Of a DNA stretch of 64,000 nucleotides, positions 50,704 to 59,382 are shown in pieces; position 1 is the stretch's first letter; each line of letters begins with the position of its first letter. Source of the DNA: VBKO01 sp036393835 (GTDB taxonomy: Bacteria; Myxococcota; Myxococcia; Myxococcales; 40CM-4-68-19); contig DASWGI010000034.1 of assembly GCA_036393835.1 (NCBI GenBank), positions 16,870 to 80,869 of the forward strand, given 5' to 3'. The position numbers and the translations under genes were made by a program. Under the pieces are notes generated by a model. It was not told where the DNA came from. It did not search any database and was given only the letters and a program-made list of their open reading frames with translations.

Positions 50704-52785
50704 ATGGCGCGCTCTCCGAGACTGCACGCGACCGCACCCGAGCCCGAGCCCGTCCCCGAGGTCCCGCCTCGGCAGTGGGGCGACGCGCTGCCTGCACCGG
50801 TGCTGAAGACGCCCTGGCTGCGCTGGCTGGCCCCGCTCTCGGGCGAGCAGCGCTGCGTGGTCGCCCTGTGCGCCTTCTCCGCGCTGCTCTTCGTCCCGTG
50901 GCTGGGCGCGACGGGCTTCTGGGACCCCTGGGAGCCGCACTACGGCGAGGTCGCGCGCGAGATGATCGCGCGGGGCGACTACCTCCATCCCTGGTGGGAG
51001 TCGGCCTACTTCTTCTCCAAGCCCGCGCTCGACCTGTGGCTGATGGCCGCGGCGATGCTCGCCGTGAACACCAACGGCCCGGACCGCTGGGTGGGCGTCT
51101 TCACCGAGTGGGGCGTCCGCCTCCCGTTCGCCGCGCTCTCCGCTCTCGGCGCCATCCTGCTGTTCGTCGCCGCCAGCCGCCTCATCTCGCGCCGCGCCGC
51201 CCTGCTCGGCACCGTCGCCACGCTCACCGCGCCGCTGTTCGTGATGCTCGCGCGCCAGGCCGTGCCCGACGCCGTCTTCGTCGGGTTGCTCTCGGCGGCG
51301 ATGGCCTGCCTCATGATCGCGCTTTTCGCCGAGCAGCCGGGCCCGGGCTGGGCGATCGCCTTCTACTGCTTCGTCGGCCTGGCGACGCTGTCGAAGGGCC
51401 TGCTGGGTTTCGCCCTGCCCGGCGCAGTGACCCTGGTGTACTGCATCGCGACCGGCGAGTGGCATCGCCTGCGCCGCCTCCGCCTGCTCACCGGGACGCT
51501 CATCGTCCTGGCCATCGCCGCGCCCTGGTACCTCACCATGTTCGCCTTCCCGGGGAACGACGACGAGGGCAAGACCTTCTTCGAGCGCTTCATCGTCCAC
51601 GACCACTTCAAGCGGCTGGTCACCGGCGTCTACACCAGCACTCCCGGCGGCACCTTCATCTATTTGATCGAGCAGCTCGGTTTCGACTGCTTCCCCTGGG
51701 TGTTCGCCTTGCCGGGCGCGCTCGGAGGCGTGCTCGCGCGCCGCACGCTCCGGCCGCAGACCACGCGCGACCGCGCGCTGTTCTTCGTGCTCCTGTGGGT
51801 GCTCATCGGGTTCGCCGTGTTCGCCTTCAGCGCCACGAAGTTCCACCACTACGCGTTCCCGGTGGTGCCGCCGCTCTTGCTCCTGTGCGGCGTGTGGCTC
51901 GAGCGCGTGCTGGACGAGGGGCTCCGCGCCCACGCCGGCGAGCTCCTCGCCGGCGCTCTGGTGTACGGGCTCGTCGCCCACGACCTGGCGCTGACGCCCA
52001 AGCACGTGGCCGACATGTTCGTCTTCAACTACGAGCGGCCCTACCCGGAACGCGAGACGGACCCGCGCCGCGTCTTCACCGTGCTCTTCACCGCGGCGGC
52101 GGCGGTGGCCCTGTCTCCGTGGCTCCTCGACCGGGCCGGGCAGGCCTGGCGGATCCTGCGCGCGCTGCCGCGCAAGGCGGGCCGCGCGGCGCTGCGCACC
52201 GCGTGGCGCGAGCGCATGGACGGGGCGCCGCTTTCGACGGAGGAGTCGCCCCAGGACCGGACCATCCTGGTCGGCAGCCTCGCCGCCCTGGCGGTGGTCT
52301 TCGCCATCTTCCTCGGATGGTTCCACTGGCGCGCGCTGTCGCCGCACTGGACGCAGCGCGACCTGTTCTGGGAGTACTACCACCAGAGCGCGCCCGACGA
52401 GCCCATCGGCGCGTACCTCATGAACTGGCGCGGGGAGACGTTCTACTCGAAGAACCGGGTGCGGCAGCTCAAGGAGAACCAGAAGCTGGGCGAGTTCATG
52501 GCGGGTCCTGGCGATCGCAAGTGGCTCCTCGTCGAGCATGCGCGCCTGACGGCGCTGCGCACCGCGCTGGGCCCCTCGGTCCGGCTGCGGGTCGTCGAGT
52601 CGCGCAACAACAAGTTCGCGCTGACCGTGGCCGAGCGGCGCGAGCAGGCTCAGCCATCGCCGCCGCCGGCTCCGGCGCAGAACGGCGCCCAGCCGCAGCC
52701 TCCCGGCGCCGGAGGTCAGAGCGGCGGCACGCCGGGGCCCGCCGCGCCGCCGCCGCCGTCCACCATATTCGGCGCTCCGCCGTAG
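50704..52785 (+). CDS. ArnT-like GT39 membrane glycosyltransferase
   Basis: A 693-residue polytopic protein. After a 50-residue cytoplasmic start, a first membrane helix leads to the acidic loop FWDPWEPHYGEVAREMIARGD, the position of the catalytic carboxylates in GT39/ArnT enzymes. About eleven further helices follow, with YFFSKPALDLWLMAAA and ATKFHHYAFPVVPPLLLLCG motifs shared with ArnT. The C-terminal 200 residues are periplasmic, ending in a Pro/Gly-rich tail. It likely transfers a sugar from undecaprenyl phosphate to a lipid or protein. The response regulator follows after 10 bases, implying common control. Confidence 0.88.
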   Translation: MARSPRLHATAPEPEPVPEVPPRQWGDALPAPVLKTPWLRWLAPLSGEQRCVVALCAFSALLFVPWLGATGFWDPWEPHYGEVAREMIARGDYLHPWWESAYFFSKPALDLWLMAAAMLAVNTNGPDRWVGVFTEWGVRLPFAALSALGAILLFVAASRLISRRAALLGTVATLTAPLFVMLARQAVPDAVFVGLLSAAMACLMIALFAEQPGPGWAIAFYCFVGLATLSKGLLGFALPGAVTLVYCIATGEWHRLRRLRLLTGTLIVLAIAAPWYLTMFAFPGNDDEGKTFFERFIVHDHFKRLVTGVYTSTPGGTFIYLIEQLGFDCFPWVFALPGALGGVLARRTLRPQTTRDRALFFVLLWVLIGFAVFAFSATKFHHYAFPVVPPLLLLCGVWLERVLDEGLRAHAGELLAGALVYGLVAHDLALTPKHVADMFVFNYERPYPERETDPRRVFTVLFTAAAAVALSPWLLDRAGQAWRILRALPRKAGRAALRTAWRERMDGAPLSTEESPQDRTILVGSLAALAVVFAIFLGWFHWRALSPHWTQRDLFWEYYHQSAPDEPIGAYLMNWRGETFYSKNRVRQLKENQKLGEFMAGPGDRKWLLVEHARLTALRTALGPSVRLRVVESRNNKFALTVAERREQAQPSPPPAPAQNGAQPQPPGAGGQSGGTPGPAAPPPPSTIFGAPP

Positions 52786-52795
52786 GAGAAGGTCC

Positions 52796-53479
52796 GTGCC
52801 GGTCGTCCTGGTCGTCGACGACGAGCCAGCCATCCGCGAGAGCCTGGCTTTCGCGCTGCGCCGCGACGGGTTCGCGATCGAAGAAGCCGCCGCGCTGCGC
52901 GACGCCGAGCGGCGGAGCGCCGACGCCGACCTCATCATCCTCGACCTGGTGCTCCCCGACGGCAGCGGCCTCGATTTCCTCCGCGCCCTGCGGGCGCGCT
53001 CCGACGTGCCGGTCATCGTGCTGACCAGCCGCGACGAGGAGACCGACCGCGTGGTCGGCCTGGAGATGGGCGCGGACGACTACGTGCTCAAGCCGTTCTC
53101 GCCGCGCGAGGTGGTGGCGCGCGTCCGCGCCGTGCTGCGCCGCTTCCGCGGCGACCGGCCGCAGGAGGAGCCGCCGCTGCAGGGTCCGGGAGGGCTGCGC
53201 GTCGATCCGCGCACGCGCCGCGCTGCGCTCGGCGGGAACGAGCTGGCGCTCTCGCGCACCGAGTTCAACCTGCTGGCCGCGTTCCTCAAGGCGCCCGGGC
53301 GCGTGTTCGAGCGCAGCCAGCTGCTCGACGCGGTGTGGGGCAGCGACGTGGTGGTCGGCGACCGCACCGTCGACGTGCACGTCAAAGCGCTGCGGCGCAA
53401 GCTGGAGGAGGCGGGCGGCGATCCGAAGCTCCTGGAGACGGTGCGCGGGGTAGGATATCGGCTGAGGGACGAGCCGTGA
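52796..53479 (+). CDS. OmpR-family response regulator
   Basis: A 227-residue regulator: receiver domain (acid pocket D8-D9, phosphoacceptor D50 in LIILDLVLPDGSG, conserved T/S and K in IVLTSRDE and VLKPFSP) and a winged-helix output domain (LSRTEFNLLAAFLKAPGRVFERSQLLDAVWG, RTVDVHVKALRRKL, GVGYRL). It binds direct repeats as a dimer when phosphorylated. Its stop overlaps the kinase start (GTGA), so the pair is coupled. Placement behind an ArnT-like gene suggests envelope-stress control. Confidence 0.94.
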   Translation: MPVVLVVDDEPAIRESLAFALRRDGFAIEEAAALRDAERRSADADLIILDLVLPDGSGLDFLRALRARSDVPVIVLTSRDEETDRVVGLEMGADDYVLKPFSPREVVARVRAVLRRFRGDRPQEEPPLQGPGGLRVDPRTRRAALGGNELALSRTEFNLLAAFLKAPGRVFERSQLLDAVWGSDVVVGDRTVDVHVKALRRKLEEAGGDPKLLETVRGVGYRLRDEP

Positions 53480-54885
53480 CGCTGGGCAGGCAAGGGCTGC
53501 TCGCCCTGCTGGCGCTGGTCTTCCTCGTCGGCCTGGTGCTGACCATCTCGCGGCTCGTCGCCGCCCGGCGCAGCGGACTCTCTTTCCGACTTCAAGTTTT
53601 CCTGCCGCTCGCCGCCACCACCCTGACGCTCTCGGCGGCGTTCGCCGTCATCGTCATCGACCGGTTCACCGCGCGCGCCTCGGTGTTCGCGCAGCGCGGC
53701 GCGCAGGACGAGGCGCGCGTGCTGGCCGAGTTGGCCTCGCGCGCGCTGGACGCGCCCGGCGCGACCCTGGACGGGGCGGCGCAGCAGCTCTCCCGCGTGC
53801 TGCCCGCCTTCACGCACAGCGAGATCGCCACGCACGTGGAGATCGTCGACGCGCAGGGCCGCACGGTGGTGGCGGTGGGCGAGGCCCAGGACCGGCCGGG
53901 AGTGCAGATCGTGGTGGCCAGCGCTCCCATCCGCGACCAGGGATTCGTGCGCGTGCGCAAGGCCACCTTCGGCATGGTGGCGCTGATGAGCGACGTGGCG
54001 CCCAAGGTGGCGCTCCTCGCGTTCATCCTCGCCCTGGCCTCGGCGGTGGTGGCGATCCTCATCGGCCAGGCGGTGGCGGGACCCATCGAGCGGCTCACGC
54101 GGGCGGCCCAGCGGGTCGCCGCCGGCGAGAGGCAAGCGGCGCTGCCGCAGCCGCGCGGGCGAGAGGTGCGCGAGTTGACCGAAGCCCTGGAGTCCATGCG
54201 GCGCGAGCTGGAGCAGCGGCACGCGCTGGAGAACTTCGTGGCCGACCTGTCGCACGAGCTGAAGAACCCGATCGCCTCGGTGCGGGCCTCGGCCGAGGTG
54301 CTCACCGAAGGCGCCGCCGACGAGCCGGAGACCGCGCGAAGGTTCGCGCTGCGCATCCGCGAGAGCGCCGACAAGCTGCAGGTGCTCACCCAGGACCTCC
54401 TCTCCCTGGCCAGGCTGGAGGCCCGCGGCATCCAGGCCCAGCGCCGGAAGGTGGACCTGTGCGGCATCGCGCGCGAGGCAATCGACGCGCAAGCGCCCCA
54501 GGCGGCGCGGCGGGGCGTCCGCGTCGAGCTGCGCGCCCCCGACAGCGCGCAGGTCCGCGGCGACCCGGTCTGGCTGCGGCGCGCGCTGGAGAACCTGCTC
54601 GGGAACGCCGTGCAGCACTCGCCCGACGGTGCGCGGGTGCTGGTCGAGGTGTCGCCCGGGGCGGCCGGATGGGAAGCCAGCGTCGCGGACGAGGGCCCCG
54701 GGGTCGACCCGGCGATCCGAGAGCGACTCTTCGAGCGCTTCGTCACCACGCGCCACGGCGAGGGCGGCACCGGCCTCGGCCTCGCCATCGTGCGCGCCGT
54801 TGCCGAGCTGCACGGCGGCCAGGCCACCCTCCGCCAGAGCGGCCCGCGCGGTACGGTGTTCAGCTTGAGCCTACCCAGGGCCTGA
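53476..54885 (+). CDS. Sensor histidine kinase
   Basis: A 469-residue membrane kinase. Two N-terminal membrane helices (LLALLALVFLVGLVLTI and VFLPLAATTLTLSAAFAVIVI) precede an extracytoplasmic sensor region of about 120 residues, a third helix (KVALLAFILALASAVVAILIG) and a HAMP domain. The dimerisation domain has H260 in FVADLSHELKNPIASV, and the catalytic domain has the N box LENLLGNAVQHSPDG and G boxes DEGPGVDP and GGTGLGLAIV. It phosphorylates the regulator encoded just upstream. The architecture is close to CreC. Confidence 0.94.
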   Translation: MTLGRQGLLALLALVFLVGLVLTISRLVAARRSGLSFRLQVFLPLAATTLTLSAAFAVIVIDRFTARASVFAQRGAQDEARVLAELASRALDAPGATLDGAAQQLSRVLPAFTHSEIATHVEIVDAQGRTVVAVGEAQDRPGVQIVVASAPIRDQGFVRVRKATFGMVALMSDVAPKVALLAFILALASAVVAILIGQAVAGPIERLTRAAQRVAAGERQAALPQPRGREVRELTEALESMRRELEQRHALENFVADLSHELKNPIASVRASAEVLTEGAADEPETARRFALRIRESADKLQVLTQDLLSLARLEARGIQAQRRKVDLCGIAREAIDAQAPQAARRGVRVELRAPDSAQVRGDPVWLRRALENLLGNAVQHSPDGARVLVEVSPGAAGWEASVADEGPGVDPAIRERLFERFVTTRHGEGGTGLGLAIVRAVAELHGGQATLRQSGPRGTVFSLSLPRA

Positions 54886-54950
54886 TATTCCGGTAATCAA
54901 TATTGTTTCCGAATCCGGCCCGAGGTGGAACGCCCAGGCCCAGCGCGGGC

Positions 54951-54979
54951 TTGACCCGGGCACCGCCGAGGCCTATGGG
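54951..54979 (+). promoter_or_regulatory. Promoter candidate for the beta-barrel gene
   Basis: TTGACC (54951-54956), 17 bases, TATGGG (54974-54979). It would give a leader of about 55 bases before the ATG at 55042. An A/T-rich patch (54893-54916) just after the kinase stop lies upstream. Confidence 0.5.
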
Positions 54980-55041
54980 GGCCCTCGAGGGGGGTCACGC
55001 TCGATCCGTTCATGCACGTCATTCTCGATAAGGGGGAACCA

Positions 55042-55680
55042 ATGAAGAATTGGTCTGCGGGGTTTTTCGCGAGCGGCTTCGTGCTGGCGGCGGCTGCGCC
55101 GGCCTACGCCGAACTTGGGGGACAGGTCTTCTTCCGCGGTGGGGTCGCAATGCTCGTGGGAGGCGATCGGGGCGGCGAGGTGTTTACGGATGTCAATGGA
55201 GCGTCGGGCCTTCGCAACGACGACAAGACAGGCTACAGCATGGGCTTTGGATTCTCCCTCCCACTCCTCAAGGATCCCTGGTTCGGGAACACCCTGCTCG
55301 CCGAGATCCTGGTCGACCACGCCCAGTTCTCGCACAAGCGGGTCGTCCAGACCACGAGTGCGTTGCTGGGGGGAACGAACACCTCCAACGTCTCGGTGAG
55401 TCAGATCGCGATCGTCGCGGCCCCCAAGTACCGCTTCGAGCTCGGGGCGGTGCGGCCGTGGCTCGTCCCGATCGGCATGGAGTTCATCGTGAACAGCCCG
55501 CCCTCCAACGATACGACCTACCAGACGTCGGCCGTCCATTTCGCGGCCGGGATCGAGTACCGGTTGTTCGCCCCGCTCAGCGTCGGCGTCGACGCCCGAT
55601 ACCACCTTGGGTTCGGCGAAAGTCACGTCCGCGAGGACAACTCGTTCACGGCCGGCGGGTATCTGGGATTCAACTTCTAG
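55042..55680 (+). CDS. Outer-membrane beta-barrel-like protein
   Basis: A 212-residue exported protein: signal peptide MKNWSAGFFASGFVLAAAAPAYA, then alternating hydrophobic strands with Gly and aromatic girdles, ending in a C-terminal phenylalanine (GGYLGFNF), as typical of outer-membrane barrels recognised by BamA. It is probably an 8-10 stranded barrel, possibly of the OmpW/OmpA-like porin type. The ATG at 55042 has AAGGGGGAA 4 bases upstream; an ATG at 55012 would spoil the signal peptide. Codon use is visibly less GC-biased than its neighbours, which may reflect later arrival. Confidence 0.78.
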   Translation: MKNWSAGFFASGFVLAAAAPAYAELGGQVFFRGGVAMLVGGDRGGEVFTDVNGASGLRNDDKTGYSMGFGFSLPLLKDPWFGNTLLAEILVDHAQFSHKRVVQTTSALLGGTNTSNVSVSQIAIVAAPKYRFELGAVRPWLVPIGMEFIVNSPPSNDTTYQTSAVHFAAGIEYRLFAPLSVGVDARYHLGFGESHVREDNSFTAGGYLGFNF

Positions 55681-55691
55681 GGTCTTCGAGC

Positions 55692-57470
55692 CTACCGCTT
55701 GTGCTTCCTGCGGCGCTTCTTGTCGCCCTGCATGTACTTGTAGTCCGGCCGCTGGGTGGGCGGAGGCGCTTCGGGAGCGTTGTAGGCGAGCTGCTTCTCC
55801 GCCAGGGCGGCCAGCGCGGCCGGGTCGAGCGCGAGCGCGCCGAACGCGCGCGCCGCGTCCTGCCCCGTGCCGCTGCGGCCCTGCGCCCAGATCTTGCGAA
55901 GCACGGCGCCCGTGCCGGGCTCGTGCCACCAGTGCGTCTCCGGCGGCGGCTTTCCGCCGTCGCTCGCTCCCGCCGCGGGCGCTCCACCGGTGGGCGTCTT
56001 CTCCAGGGCCTGCTGCAGCTGGGCGGCGAGCAGCGCGCCTTGCAGCTGGGTCGCGGCGCGCAGCCAGCCGTCCGCGTCGAGCGCCCACCGCCCCGCGTCG
56101 TCGTCGCTGAAACCGGCGAAGGTGGCCCGCTGCAGGAGCTGCCGGTAGAGCGAAGCGTTCGCCTCGGCCGTCCCCGGGCCTTCGCGCCGCCGGATCTCGA
56201 ACAGCACCATCGCCGCCGCCCGGCGGGCCGCCAGGAGCCGGCGCGTGGCCTGCGTGTGCACGAGGTCGTCGAGCGGCTCGCCCCGCAGCGCGGTCTGCTC
56301 GCGCAGCCAAGCGGGGTCCCCGGCCAGCTCCTCGAACAGTTGCGCCACGCCCTCTGCGGCGGATCCGGGCCCGAGCTGCGCCAGCTCCCAGCGCGGCACG
56401 TCGGTCGCGACTCCCCCGGCCGCGCGCGCCGCCTCGTGCAGCACGGCGCGCTGCTCCTCGAATCCTCCCGTCGGCCGCACCGAGAGCCGCACGTCGCGGG
56501 GCGGATCGACCAGCAGCGCCAGCGGGCGCGCCGCCTTGGACGGCGAGGGCTCCGCGTCGATGCGCACCTTGCCGAGGTCCGCGCCCACGGCCCCGAGCGT
56601 CGCCTGGGCCGAGGCCCATCCCTTGCCGGGCGGGAATTGCGGATCCGCGGCCGCCGAGCGGAGCAGGCGCGGCAGATCGGCGCGCCGGAGCCGATCGACC
56701 GTGACCCCGAGGTTCCGCTGCGCGGTCCCCCCGACCGCCTTCTGCGTCGCGGCGTCCGTCACCGAGAGCGTGCGCTCCGCCAGGTCGGCCACCTCCGCGG
56801 GAGTCGCGCGGTGCATCTCCGCGATCAGGTCGCCCCAGCCGGGCAGCCCGAGCCGCGCCATCGCCTCGGCAACCGCCTTGTCGCGAGCCAGCGCGAGCGG
56901 GGCCAGCGACAGCGCCGCCCTCGCCTCGGCCTGCGCGATCGCCGCGCGCTTCTGCGCGCTGGGCTCGTCCGTGAGCAGGCGATCGAGGTCGCGCTCGCCG
57001 CGCTCGGCGCGCACGTCCCCCGGCGCCGCGAAGGAGAGCGCCGCGCGCGCCCGCTCCAGCGCATCGGTCTCGGCTGCGGCCTCGCGGGCGATCTGCAGCG
57101 TGGCCAGGTCGCCGTGCAGGAACCGCAGCGCCAGCTCGTCGGCGGGCTTGCGCGCGGACGCGGCGGCGCTGGCCACCGCGGACACCGCCTCGCGCTGGAA
57201 GAGGCGCGGGTGGTCCGCGAGCGCGCCGGAGGGCAGCGGCCCGGACCCGGTCGTCCAGCGGGTCCAGAGGAGGTCTCCCTCGGCGCGCAGGAGCGCCCGC
57301 GTCTCCTCCGACAGCTCCGCCGCGAAATCGCGCGGGTCGTCGGGGGGCGGCGGGAGGACCGGGCGCGCGCGTGCGCCGTTGCTCGAAGGAGCCGCGGGGG
57401 GCGGCGGCTTGGCGGGCGCGTGCCCGCAGGCGAGCGCGCAGGCGCAGAGGAGGGCTAGCGTCGTCTTCAT
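55692..57470 (-). CDS. Gluzincin-like lipoprotein with disrupted zinc site
   Basis: A 592-residue lipoprotein (MKTTLALLCACALACG, lipidated near C15). The helical body resembles M2/M3-type metallopeptidases. In these, a block GGxxDxxxLLHExGHAxH is followed by LGxxAxxE..AfLfe.L..DPxWL. Here the corresponding region reads GGFEEQRAVLHEAARAAGGV, then AAEGVAQLFEELAGDPAWLR. HExxH has become HEAAR, so the second zinc histidine is lost; the glutamate of the later helix is kept. It is probably not a peptidase now. The ATG at 57470 follows AAAGGAC. The last 20 residues are strongly basic. Confidence 0.7.
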   Translation of the reverse strand: MKTTLALLCACALACGHAPAKPPPPAAPSSNGARARPVLPPPPDDPRDFAAELSEETRALLRAEGDLLWTRWTTGSGPLPSGALADHPRLFQREAVSAVASAAASARKPADELALRFLHGDLATLQIAREAAAETDALERARAALSFAAPGDVRAERGERDLDRLLTDEPSAQKRAAIAQAEARAALSLAPLALARDKAVAEAMARLGLPGWGDLIAEMHRATPAEVADLAERTLSVTDAATQKAVGGTAQRNLGVTVDRLRRADLPRLLRSAAADPQFPPGKGWASAQATLGAVGADLGKVRIDAEPSPSKAARPLALLVDPPRDVRLSVRPTGGFEEQRAVLHEAARAAGGVATDVPRWELAQLGPGSAAEGVAQLFEELAGDPAWLREQTALRGEPLDDLVHTQATRRLLAARRAAAMVLFEIRRREGPGTAEANASLYRQLLQRATFAGFSDDDAGRWALDADGWLRAATQLQGALLAAQLQQALEKTPTGGAPAAGASDGGKPPPETHWWHEPGTGAVLRKIWAQGRSGTGQDAARAFGALALDPAALAALAEKQLAYNAPEAPPPTQRPDYKYMQGDKKRRRKHKR

Positions 57471-57559
57471 CGGAGTCCTTTCCACTCGCATCGTCCGGAG
57501 CGCGCGGCAAGAGATTTCCTCGCCCGCCCGGCGCGTGCTCCGGGGTACAACGGGGTGGC

Positions 57560-58618
57560 ATGTCCGCCGACCTCGCCATGGCCCGCAGCCGGGCCGCGCT
57601 GCTCCGCGCGCTGCGCGAAGGCCTCGACGCTCGCGGCTATCTCGAGGTGGAGACGCCCATCGCCGTGCCGGTCGCCGGGCAGGAGCCGCACCTGCGGCCG
57701 TTCGAGACCTCCTTCACCCCGGACCGGCCGGTGCCGCCCGGCGGGGTCGAGGGAAGCCGCCGGCTCCACCTGCACACCAGCCCCGAGTACGCGATGAAGC
57801 GGCTGCTGGCGCGCGGATTCGGGCGCATCTGGCAGGTCGCGCGCGTCTTCCGCGACGGCGAAGTGTCGCGCTCGCACAGCCCGGAGTTCACGCTGCTCGA
57901 GTTCTACGCGGCGCCGGGCGATGCGGATGCCGTCATGGCCGACCTCGAGCAGCTGGTGGCGGAGGCGGCGCGCGCGCTGCGCGGTTCGGCGGCGGCGCCG
58001 TCCCGCGAGGGGCATGGCCGGGGCGCGAAGGGCCCGCCGGTCGACCTGGCTCCGCCCTTCGAGCGCCTCACCTGCCGCGAGGCGTTCCAGCGCCACGCCG
58101 GGTTCGACCCTCTGCTCCTCGACGCCGATGCTCTCGCCCAGGCGGCGCGCACGGTCGGCGTCCGGCCGGCGCCCGGCTCGTCCTGGGACGACGTCTTCGC
58201 GCAGGTGCTGCTCGAGCGCATCGAGCCGGCGCTGGGGCTCTCGCGGCCGACCTACCTCACCGAGTACCCCGCCTCGCAGGCCGCGCTCGCACGCCTGGTC
58301 CCGGGCGATCCGCGGGTCGCGCAGCGCTTCGAGCTGTATGCGGCCGGGCTGGAGCTGGCGAACGGGTTCGGCGAGCTGAACGACGCGTCCGAGCAGCGCC
58401 AAAGGCTCGAGGCCGAGCAGCGCGAGCGCGCCCGGCTCGGCCGCGACGTCTTCCCGGTCGACGAGCGCTTTCTCTCCGCGCTGCCCGGGATGCCCGATGC
58501 GGGAGGCGTCGCCGTGGGAGTCGACCGGCTCCTCATGCTGCTCACCGGCGCGAAGGAGATTGCCGACGTGCTGGCCTTCCCCGCCGCGGAGGAATACCCG
58601 CGCGCGAGGCGAGCATGA
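57560..58618 (+). CDS. epmA: EF-P lysine ligase EpmA (PoxA/GenX), class II lysyl-tRNA-synthetase-like
   Basis: A 352-residue catalytic-domain-only paralogue of lysyl-tRNA synthetase. It has motif 1 (ARGYLEVETPIAVP), motif 2 (IWQVARVFRDGEVSRSHSPEFTLLEFY) and motif 3 (GVAVGVDRLLMLLTG), with no anticodon-binding domain. EpmA attaches (R)-beta-lysine to a lysine of elongation factor P, easing translation of proline runs. Neither EF-P nor the aminomutase EpmB is in the window. Proline-rich proteins are frequent here. The ATG has no Shine-Dalgarno sequence; TACAACG lies 14 bases upstream. Overlaps plsC by 4 bases. Confidence 0.9.
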   Translation: MSADLAMARSRAALLRALREGLDARGYLEVETPIAVPVAGQEPHLRPFETSFTPDRPVPPGGVEGSRRLHLHTSPEYAMKRLLARGFGRIWQVARVFRDGEVSRSHSPEFTLLEFYAAPGDADAVMADLEQLVAEAARALRGSAAAPSREGHGRGAKGPPVDLAPPFERLTCREAFQRHAGFDPLLLDADALAQAARTVGVRPAPGSSWDDVFAQVLLERIEPALGLSRPTYLTEYPASQAALARLVPGDPRVAQRFELYAAGLELANGFGELNDASEQRQRLEAEQRERARLGRDVFPVDERFLSALPGMPDAGGVAVGVDRLLMLLTGAKEIADVLAFPAAEEYPRARRA

Positions 58619-59346
58619 TCGGCCGCGCGCTGCGCACCTTCCTCGGGATCCCGCTCATCGCGCTCGCCGTGATTCCCTTCGGGCTGCTCATCGGTGTCGC
58701 CGGCGAGGGCGAAGCCTCCGAGCGACTCCTGCGCGCCTGGTGCCGCCTGGTGCTCGTCTGCGCGGGCGCGCGCGTGGTCGCCCGCGTGCACCCGCTCGAC
58801 CGCTCCCGCACCTACGTCTTCGTCGCGAACCACACCAGCAACATCGACGTGCCCGCCATCGTGTCGGTCTCGCCCGAGCCGCTGCGGTTCATCGCCAAGC
58901 AGGAGCTGGGCAGGATCCCGCTGTTCGGCTGGGCGGCGCGGCGCATGGGCCACGTGTTCATCGACCGGCGCGACTCGCACGGCGCGGCGAAGGCGATCGG
59001 CGAGCGCATCGCGCGCGGGCTGCGCGGGGTGGGCCTGTTCTTCTTCGCCGAGGGGACCCGTTCCACCACCGACGATCTGCTGCCTTTCAAGAAGGGAGCC
59101 GCGGTGGCCGCTCTCGGCACCGCGCTCGACTGCGTGCCCATCGGCATCGCCGGCGCGCGGGAGGTGCTCGCCCCGAAGGGCTTCTCGCTCTTCCGGCCCG
59201 GTCCGATCGCGGTGGTGTTCGGAGAGCCCATCCCCGTGGCCGGGCACACGCTGGAAGATCGCGATCGGCTGGTCGTGGAGCAGCGCACCGCGGTCGAGGC
59301 CTGCGTCCGCGAGGCGCGCGAGCTGCTCGCCAGTCGCCGCCCATAG
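58615..59346 (+). CDS. plsC: 1-acyl-sn-glycerol-3-phosphate acyltransferase
   Basis: A 243-residue membrane acyltransferase converting lysophosphatidic acid to phosphatidic acid. It has an N-terminal hydrophobic segment (FLGIPLIALAVIPFGLLIGVA), the catalytic H73-x4-D78 in NHTSNID, the glycerophosphate-binding FFAEGTRS, and the VPIGIAG block. Length is typical. A terminator hairpin overlaps its stop codon. It is translationally coupled to epmA. Confidence 0.9.
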   Translation: MIGRALRTFLGIPLIALAVIPFGLLIGVAGEGEASERLLRAWCRLVLVCAGARVVARVHPLDRSRTYVFVANHTSNIDVPAIVSVSPEPLRFIAKQELGRIPLFGWAARRMGHVFIDRRDSHGAAKAIGERIARGLRGVGLFFFAEGTRSTTDDLLPFKKGAAVAALGTALDCVPIGIAGAREVLAPKGFSLFRPGPIAVVFGEPIPVAGHTLEDRDRLVVEQRTAVEACVREARELLASRRP

Positions 59347-59363
59347 GGCGGCGCTGCGCTTTT
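59335..59363 (+). terminator. Intrinsic terminator overlapping the plsC stop, repeat copy 3
   Basis: CGCCGCCC-ATA-GGGCGGCG forms an 8-bp stem that includes the plsC TAG. It is followed by CTGCGCTTTT. The downstream arm and trailer (GGCGGCGCTGCGCTT) match the hairpins at 18570 and 44475. Confidence 0.65.
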
Positions 59364-59382
59364 CGCGTGCTACACTCGCGGT

